NCBI GenBank assembly: GCA_030248225.1
Contig: JASANE010030172.1
Span: forward strand, 1 to 64,000
Direction of reading: 5' to 3'
DNA from: Trileptium ribeirensis
Taxonomy: Eukaryota > Nematoda > Enoplea > Enoplida > Thoracostomopsidae
Length of the DNA stretch: 64,000 bases
A model generated the notes under the pieces. The model ran no database searches. It was not told where the DNA came from and saw only the letters and a list, made by a program, of their open reading frames with translations. Shown piece after piece: positions 60,501-64,000 of the stretch. Position 1 is the stretch's first letter; every line of letters begins with the position of its first letter. The translations under genes were made by a program, and so were the position numbers.

Positions 60501-63338
60501 CCTCTAGTTTCTGAGGCCTAAAACTCCGTTATAGTTCCCGCAAGAAGTGAACGATGGGCTATAGCATCGCCCGCTCGCTGGAAATGCGATTGTAGTTTTT
60601 GGCGCGTACTGTACCACGCTAGTCAAAATTACGGCATACCCTTTGTTAGATAGATAGATAATGAGTTATTGGGCCATAGAAAACATGAGGAGGCAAATTA
60701 ATCTTTGCCCATTGCATTGGCCCATTCATATCTGTAATAAATAGCAAAGAGGAAACCATTACCTTGGCCTGAGATACCTGAGAGGTCAACGGGTGAAGCG
60801 TTCCTATGTAGGGCGCCTTAGCCTCCCTGTACTTATGACAAATTTACAAAGTTTCCTGATATCACAGTCTCTCAAGCTGCTTTTCTTCACTGCTTTATCT
60901 CCTAGTATTATTCGCCTGTTATCTGCAAAGCGTTCACAATTGTACAGAAAGTGTTCTGATGTTCCATCATTATCACAGTAATCACATTTCTTTTCTTCTT
61001 TTATTTTTATCTTATGTAGGTGGTAATTTAACCAACCTGTGTCCAGTAATTATTTGAACGGCACTGCAGTAGTTTGTCCTTCGAGAGACTTATAAGAAAA
61101 CTAGCCGGCTTTGCTAGGAGTCAAACTGAGCTCTAGCTCTGTGACCTCTTGTTTCAGAGGCCTAAAAACCTGGAAAAAGTGACCGCAACTGTTTGAAGCA
61201 TGTTATAGCATCGCTCGCTCGAAAGGCGTTTGCCATTTCTCACGCGTAGTGCAAAACATATTTGGCGGTATTAATGGCAAAGCCGAAAACTTGTAACTAC
61301 TGTATGTGTACGTTGGGGATACGAAAACAATAATACTGCAAATATTAATCCCAGATGTGTTTACTGTTACAAATTTAATACTGATATTAGAATGTTGTTG
61401 TGATGGTAGTCGAAAACGTACAACAAAACATTTCTCAAAAAATTAAAACACATTCTTCGGAAAATTAAAAGTTGAACGGAATATTACAGTAAACAATGTA
61501 TTTTTTAGATAAAAATAATACATTAATAAAAATTTACAGTCATGCGATGGTGGTGCTGTCGATTGTGACGATAGGAAACTTTGAAAATACGATAATCTAT
61601 ACGTAAACCACTAGCTTACAGTTATCGCCAAGGTGTTGAATTCTGTGTGTTGAATAATGTAAGCATCAAATACAAACTAAACCGCCGAATATCAGCTATA
61701 TTAAATGAATAGTTCACGAGATCATTGTGCATTTTGGAATTCCCAATGTGAAAGAGCACTGAGAATAAATAGCTCTACAAAATAAGACTAATAACACTCA
61801 TACAGCGCGTGAGTTTGAATAGATATTGGCGTTTCGATATATTCTGGCTAGTAAGAATTCTTTATTTCGCTCGTTTCACTCACTGCAGTCAAAATTCAAT
61901 AAAAATTCATAATAAATACGCGTTCCAAAGATAAACTAACCTGATGTCCATACATCGTAAACAAGATTCGACCTTCTTTTAAATCGTAAATTTTAAGTGT
62001 TTTATCGCTTGAACCAGAAACAAGATAACGGCCACTCGACGGTAAATGAAAGCTGCATGAATTGGCGTGTCCAGAATGCTCTAGAAACCGTTAGAATAAA
62101 AAAGGAATATTGATCAATAACAGACATGACAGAAAACAAGCACCAGACAAGCCGGATGACAGTAAGGCTGTAGTAAGGATCAATCTAGATTGTTTCGGCG
62201 ATCCCATTAGTTAGTTTGATTCGCCGAATTTGATACTGAAAATGTGGGACAATAAAATAATCATCTTGTCCGATAATACAGTGGTTTGTAACACAACAAC
62301 GATTCAAAGTGACACTATGCAGAATAAAACAATGACTTCGCACGATCAACTTAAATAGAGCACGGCTACACATTCTTAACAGAAAGCAGTAACAGGTATT
62401 CCCACTTCAAATATCTACAAGATTATGAGTAGCAAAAAGTACACTGCAAACAATGCTAGATTTGTGGCAGCGTAATATTTTATAGTAAGTGCTCGCCAGA
62501 CCTGACCAATGTTTATTCTTTATTCGTTCTTAGCTCACTGCTCGCGAGGAAAATATTTTCCCTTGAACATTTTGTAATTTACTAATTGTTCGCGCGTTGT
62601 TTACTTCGTTCCAAGGCGAGAGCCAAGTTTGGCGAGTATTGTATATCATTGCCAATCAGAATGTGATCATTTAATTTAGATTTTATTACTGCACCAATGA
62701 TTACTCATAGTTGTACTTACATTATGCCATGTAATCCGGTCCAAAATATCGACAAAATGATATTTCAACGATTTTAAGACATTCTGCATAATTATCGAAG
62801 CAAGGTTATTAAAACGTCCATATGAAACACAATAATACATTTTGTTTTACATCACAGTGCCAACAACATTATTATAAACGAAGACACTCATTGTTATAAT
62901 TACGATGTTAAACTGCGTAAATGCAACAGTAACTGCTCACCAGCAAACATGTTTAACACCGTCAACAAATTATGATTAAACACGTTTTATACAACATTAT
63001 GTTCCCTCCCAATAACATTTTTCTCACGGGGTTCTTACCGCAACGGGCATTTCTTCATACTAGTACGTATTATATAGCGCCATAGGGTACTTTTTTGACA
63101 GCGACAACCCACACGAACAAAAACGTTAGCAATACAAGACGCTAAAAGCGGGGAGGTGTTAGTTTTAAACGATCATACTCAGCTTCCATTCTGATGTATT
63201 ATATTCATAATATTACGCATACCCTCATACAAATGAATCATGCGACGCATTCGTAAGTCCCACAAACGAACCGTGTTGTCATGGCTACATGAAGCAATGT
63301 AATCGCCGGACGGATGGAATTCGATCCACGAGACTAAG
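48396..63338 (-). CDS. POC1: POC1-type WD40 centriolar protein, 3' part
   Basis: Minus-strand exons with GT-AG borders: 63338-63223, 62080-61941, 56160-55945, 50373-50234, 49759-49594 and 48521-48396 (stop TGA 48398-48396), plus a possible exon at 54804-54679. The first two give WD repeats ([65 protein letters not shown]) that match WD repeats 5-6 of POC1. The next starts IFVWKSNL (end of WD7, cf. MVWKSNFD). The linker is followed by the conserved C-terminal coiled coil ([37 protein letters not shown]). POC1 stabilises centrioles and basal bodies. Earlier WD repeats lie beyond the window, and the first part of WD7 was not found in the ~5.8-kb gap. Identification rests on remembered family features. 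Confidence 0.9.
48530..49590. other. POC1 intron, anonymous
   Basis: AT-rich, no recognisable gene; an 84-codon minus-strand frame at 49266-49520 is unrelated to any family I know. Confidence 0.4.
49594..49759 (-). CDS. POC1: POC1 exon, start of C-terminal coiled coil
   Basis: TTTCAG acceptor, GTAAGT donor. Encodes a basic Ser/Arg stretch, then [20 protein letters not shown], the POC1 C-terminal coiled-coil pattern. Confidence 0.88.
50234..50373 (-). CDS. POC1: POC1 linker exon
   Basis: TTTTAG acceptor, GTAAGT donor. Encodes [20 protein letters not shown] and [11 protein letters not shown]; phases fit the following exon exactly. Confidence 0.75.
51231..51728 (-). CDS. Short hAT-derived ORF with acidic tail
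   Basis: An intact 165-codon frame starts [20 protein letters not shown], has a basic segment ([13 protein letters not shown]), then an acidic [20 protein letters not shown]. The acidic part aligns with the tail of the hAT transposase at 22504 (DDCVILEQGGLFGYESDSD). The catalytic and zinc-finger regions are absent. TTTGACCCCTAT boxes and C-runs just upstream (51870-51940) match the hAT subterminal repeats. It is most likely an internal-deletion derivative or a second family member cut down to its C-terminus, inside a POC1 intron. No left terminus was found. Confidence 0.6.
   Translation of the reverse strand: MATKRSSAEAFHALFAKIKNKNKNDDDYLSQLRPTALMSLARFLKNEDRLKKIEQRNRPMKTGMMPPLRVIREDFAIDDDSPDSSGGPHDHNDDCIVLTPQDLFGNESDDDYDGLDFANVVAPDIGLHVGGSGGSVAAEPQPATTALCQWAQLLAMSTATRERYK
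51870..51945. repeat. hAT-type subterminal repeats
   Basis: CCCTCCCCCATCCAAGGGGGG followed by TTTGACCCTTGATTTTC and TTTGACCCCTATTTTC. Resembles the ends of the 22083-26622 element. Confidence 0.5.
51946..53270. other. POC1 intron, anonymous
   Basis: AT-rich with no gene. A small duplication ACAAACCGAAAATAGCTTAA occurs at about 52785 and 52807. Confidence 0.45.
53274..53400 (+). repeat. Direct repeat, copy 1 (~127 bp)
   Basis: Essentially identical to 54166-54296 (TTATGACCACGCAAATTTTC to GCAATAGTTATTAG). It brackets the low-complexity array. Confidence 0.85.
53401..54165 (+). repeat. Degenerate array depleted of G, then of T
   Basis: About eight copies of a ~95-nt unit containing CCTAAAATAG, ATCAATAGTAACCATC, ACCACGCAAACACACAGACC and ATTCTCAGACC. 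Later copies lose G, then C and T, until the array is almost pure A/T with C (AAAAAATAAAAAAATAAAAAA at the end). The pattern is unlike ordinary satellite drift and suggests a poorly resolved VNTR consensus. Confidence 0.7.
54166..54296 (+). repeat. Direct repeat, copy 2 (~130 bp)
   Basis: Second copy of 53274-53400; the two diverge only at the boundaries. Confidence 0.85.
54679..54804 (-). CDS. Possible POC1 alternative exon
   Basis: 126 nt between AACAG and GTAAAA. It is open in the frame demanded by its neighbours (phase 0 in and out; [20 protein letters not shown] and onward). It could be a skippable exon. No similarity known, and another frame is also open. Confidence 0.35.
55150..55425 (+). 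repeat. Tandem duplication, ~135-bp unit
   Basis: Two copies share ACAAGTTTAAAAGATAATAA, AATATGAACAGT, GAGAAGGCTCCAGGTG and CTTTCTGATGATA in the same order. Confidence 0.8.
55945..56160 (-). CDS. POC1: POC1 exon, end of WD7 and linker
   Basis: TTTTAG acceptor, GTAAGT donor, 72 codons. Starts [20 protein letters not shown], then a Thr/Val-rich linker ending GEPVFE. Confidence 0.88.
56161..57279. other. POC1 intron, anonymous
   Basis: AT-rich; no gene or repeat end recognised. The missing first part of WD repeat 7 was looked for here and not seen. Confidence 0.4.
57280..57720. repeat. Fold-back of ~35-bp tandem repeats
   Basis: The left arm (57280-57445) and right arm (57481-57720) are inverted copies of a repeat built on TTCGAAAACATGGGAGGGGTC and TGAAAAA. 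A ~35-bp AT-rich spacer separates them. Minus-strand and plus-strand frames across it are repeat by-products. Confidence 0.75.
57721..59095. other. POC1 intron, anonymous
   Basis: No recognisable gene, repeat end or RNA. Confidence 0.4.
59100..59480. repeat. Dispersed repeat family (second locus)
   Basis: Shares GAAACGGGACGAACGTGGTT, GGAAACCGGGTTC and GAACTCTAGACAAC blocks with 34300-34870. Confidence 0.5.
60235..60470. repeat. Dispersed repeat family (third locus)
   Basis: Contains AAAATCGGGTTCATTGACC, CTATAGATAACGAAATAATC and CTATATTCTGGAAATCGGG, matching 34600-34830. Confidence 0.55.
60505..60620 (+). repeat. Direct repeat flanking a LINE fragment, copy 1
   Basis: Shares CTCTAG/CTGAGGCCTAAAA, GTTATAG and CATCGCnCGCTCG blocks with 61130-61255. 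Confidence 0.6.
60804..60990 (-). pseudogene. LINE ORF2 C-terminus (zinc-knuckle type)
   Basis: The minus strand reads [20 protein letters not shown], then [10 protein letters not shown] and a stop at 60806. The CxxC...H...C pattern with E-H-F-L-x-x-C is the usual C-terminal domain of RNase H-bearing LINEs of arthropod/invertebrate type. The upstream part is absent. It may belong to the same family as the RNase H relic at 28000-28500. Confidence 0.7.
61130..61255 (+). repeat. Direct repeat flanking a LINE fragment, copy 2
   Basis: Second copy of the 60505-60620 repeat (TTTCAGAGGCCTAAAAACC; GTTATAGCATCGCTCGCTCG). Confidence 0.6.
61941..62080 (-). CDS. POC1: POC1 exon, WD repeat ~6
   Basis: TTCTAG acceptor, GTTAGT donor, 140 nt, in phase with the previous exon. 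Encodes [20 protein letters not shown] and [20 protein letters not shown]. Confidence 0.93.
62081..63222. other. POC1 intron, anonymous
   Basis: AT-rich; nothing recognised. Confidence 0.45.
63223..63338 (-). CDS. POC1: POC1 exon, WD repeat ~5
   Basis: TTTTAG acceptor, GTATGC donor, 116 nt. Encodes [20 protein letters not shown] and [18 protein letters not shown]. Confidence 0.92.
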
Positions 63339-63644
63339 CTAAAACATTACTCCAGCTTAATATAAGAAATAATGGATTTTACCTTTTGCGATGGGAATTA
63401 GAGGATTTTGAAGCATACCAACTCTCCAGCGATGCAACTAAGCAAAATAATTAACTACCGAGCGCATAGCGTTTAGGTCACAGCATCTTCATTAGCTGAT
63501 ATTTCTGGCTGAACATGAACCGAGGTCTGTAGCTTGGCACAAGACAACAGAAATTTGTCATAGGGGCATAAAATTGGTGTGGATAAACCCAAACAAAGTT
63601 TCAAAAGTCAGTGATATCAAATGCAAAGTAGAAAAAATACAATA

Positions 63645-63995
63645 TATCGCGTACGAAGGCTGACTGTACGTCTCTGGGTAGGGGTGAAAGTAACATAAAG
63701 AAATAAATTTATGTAATTTATGAATATTTTAGCTTCGAGATGACACTACCCGTTATTCCATAAAGTTTTATAAGGCGGCTGGATAATTTACATTTATATG
63801 AAATAAAGGCGATTCAAAAAATACACTCATGAAAGTATATAAAGTATTGCCTTTCGGAAGGCTGAGCCTTCGTCATCGTCTCTTAGTACGGCTGAAAGAA
63901 AAAATAATAAAGTTATGTAATTTATTAAAATTCTAGCGCCGAGATGACATTTTAGAAAACTACCAATTATTCCATAAAGTTTTATGCATATATCT
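63645..63995 (+). repeat. Diverged tandem duplication near the window end
   Basis: AAGGCTGA, then TTATGTAATTTATnA, CGAGATGACA and TTATTCCATAAAGTTTTAT occur in order twice (63656-63770 and 63858-63985). The rest of 63339-64000 shows no exon. Confidence 0.65.
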
Positions 63996-64000
63996 AAAAT

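Overview
The window is intron-containing, AT-rich nuclear DNA from an animal, probably an invertebrate. Two host genes can be read exon by exon on the minus strand: an epsin-related ENTH protein (CLINT1/epsinR type; start codon at 40389, six phase-consistent exons down to 28931) and a POC1-type WD40 centriolar protein (exons from 63338 down to a stop at 48396). Both have long introns full of mobile DNA. Nothing prokaryotic, plasmid-like or viral was recognised.

Left third (1-19.4 kb): a giant inverted repeat dominates. Arm 1-7369 is mirrored by about 8212-15558. The arms carry a ~75-bp satellite, a ~45-bp hairpin minisatellite, several conserved hairpins, and a core-promoter-like TATA/TCAGTA/GGTCGT cluster followed by a GTAAGTG donor-like site. 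Two such units point at each other across a diverged core. No transposase is visible. The right arm is interrupted by a 5'-truncated CR1-type LINE (15556-18602). The repeat family of the arm tip resumes at 18603-19370 and has a separate copy at 36840-38290. The first three bases of the window match the LINE 3' terminus, which hints that the left arm also carries the LINE and that the palindrome runs past the window edge.

Middle (19.4-28.6 kb): nested transposons. A degenerate pogo/DDE_1 transposase pseudogene (27272 to about 21826) is split by a nearly complete hAT element (22083-26622; 5-bp AGCAC target duplication). Its transposase has four exons with canonical splice sites and one frameshift. 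A non-autonomous element with CAGGGAATAACCGG ends lies at 20153-21732, and an RNase H relic of another LINE at about 28000-28500.

Right part (28.6-64 kb): the two host genes, with introns and flanks holding a LINE ORF1 fragment, tRNA-derived SINE-like units, MITEs, a short hAT-derived ORF (51231-51728), an array whose base composition decays along its length (53390-54165), a fold-back of ~35-bp repeats (57280-57720), a LINE C-terminal fragment (60804-60990) and several local duplications.
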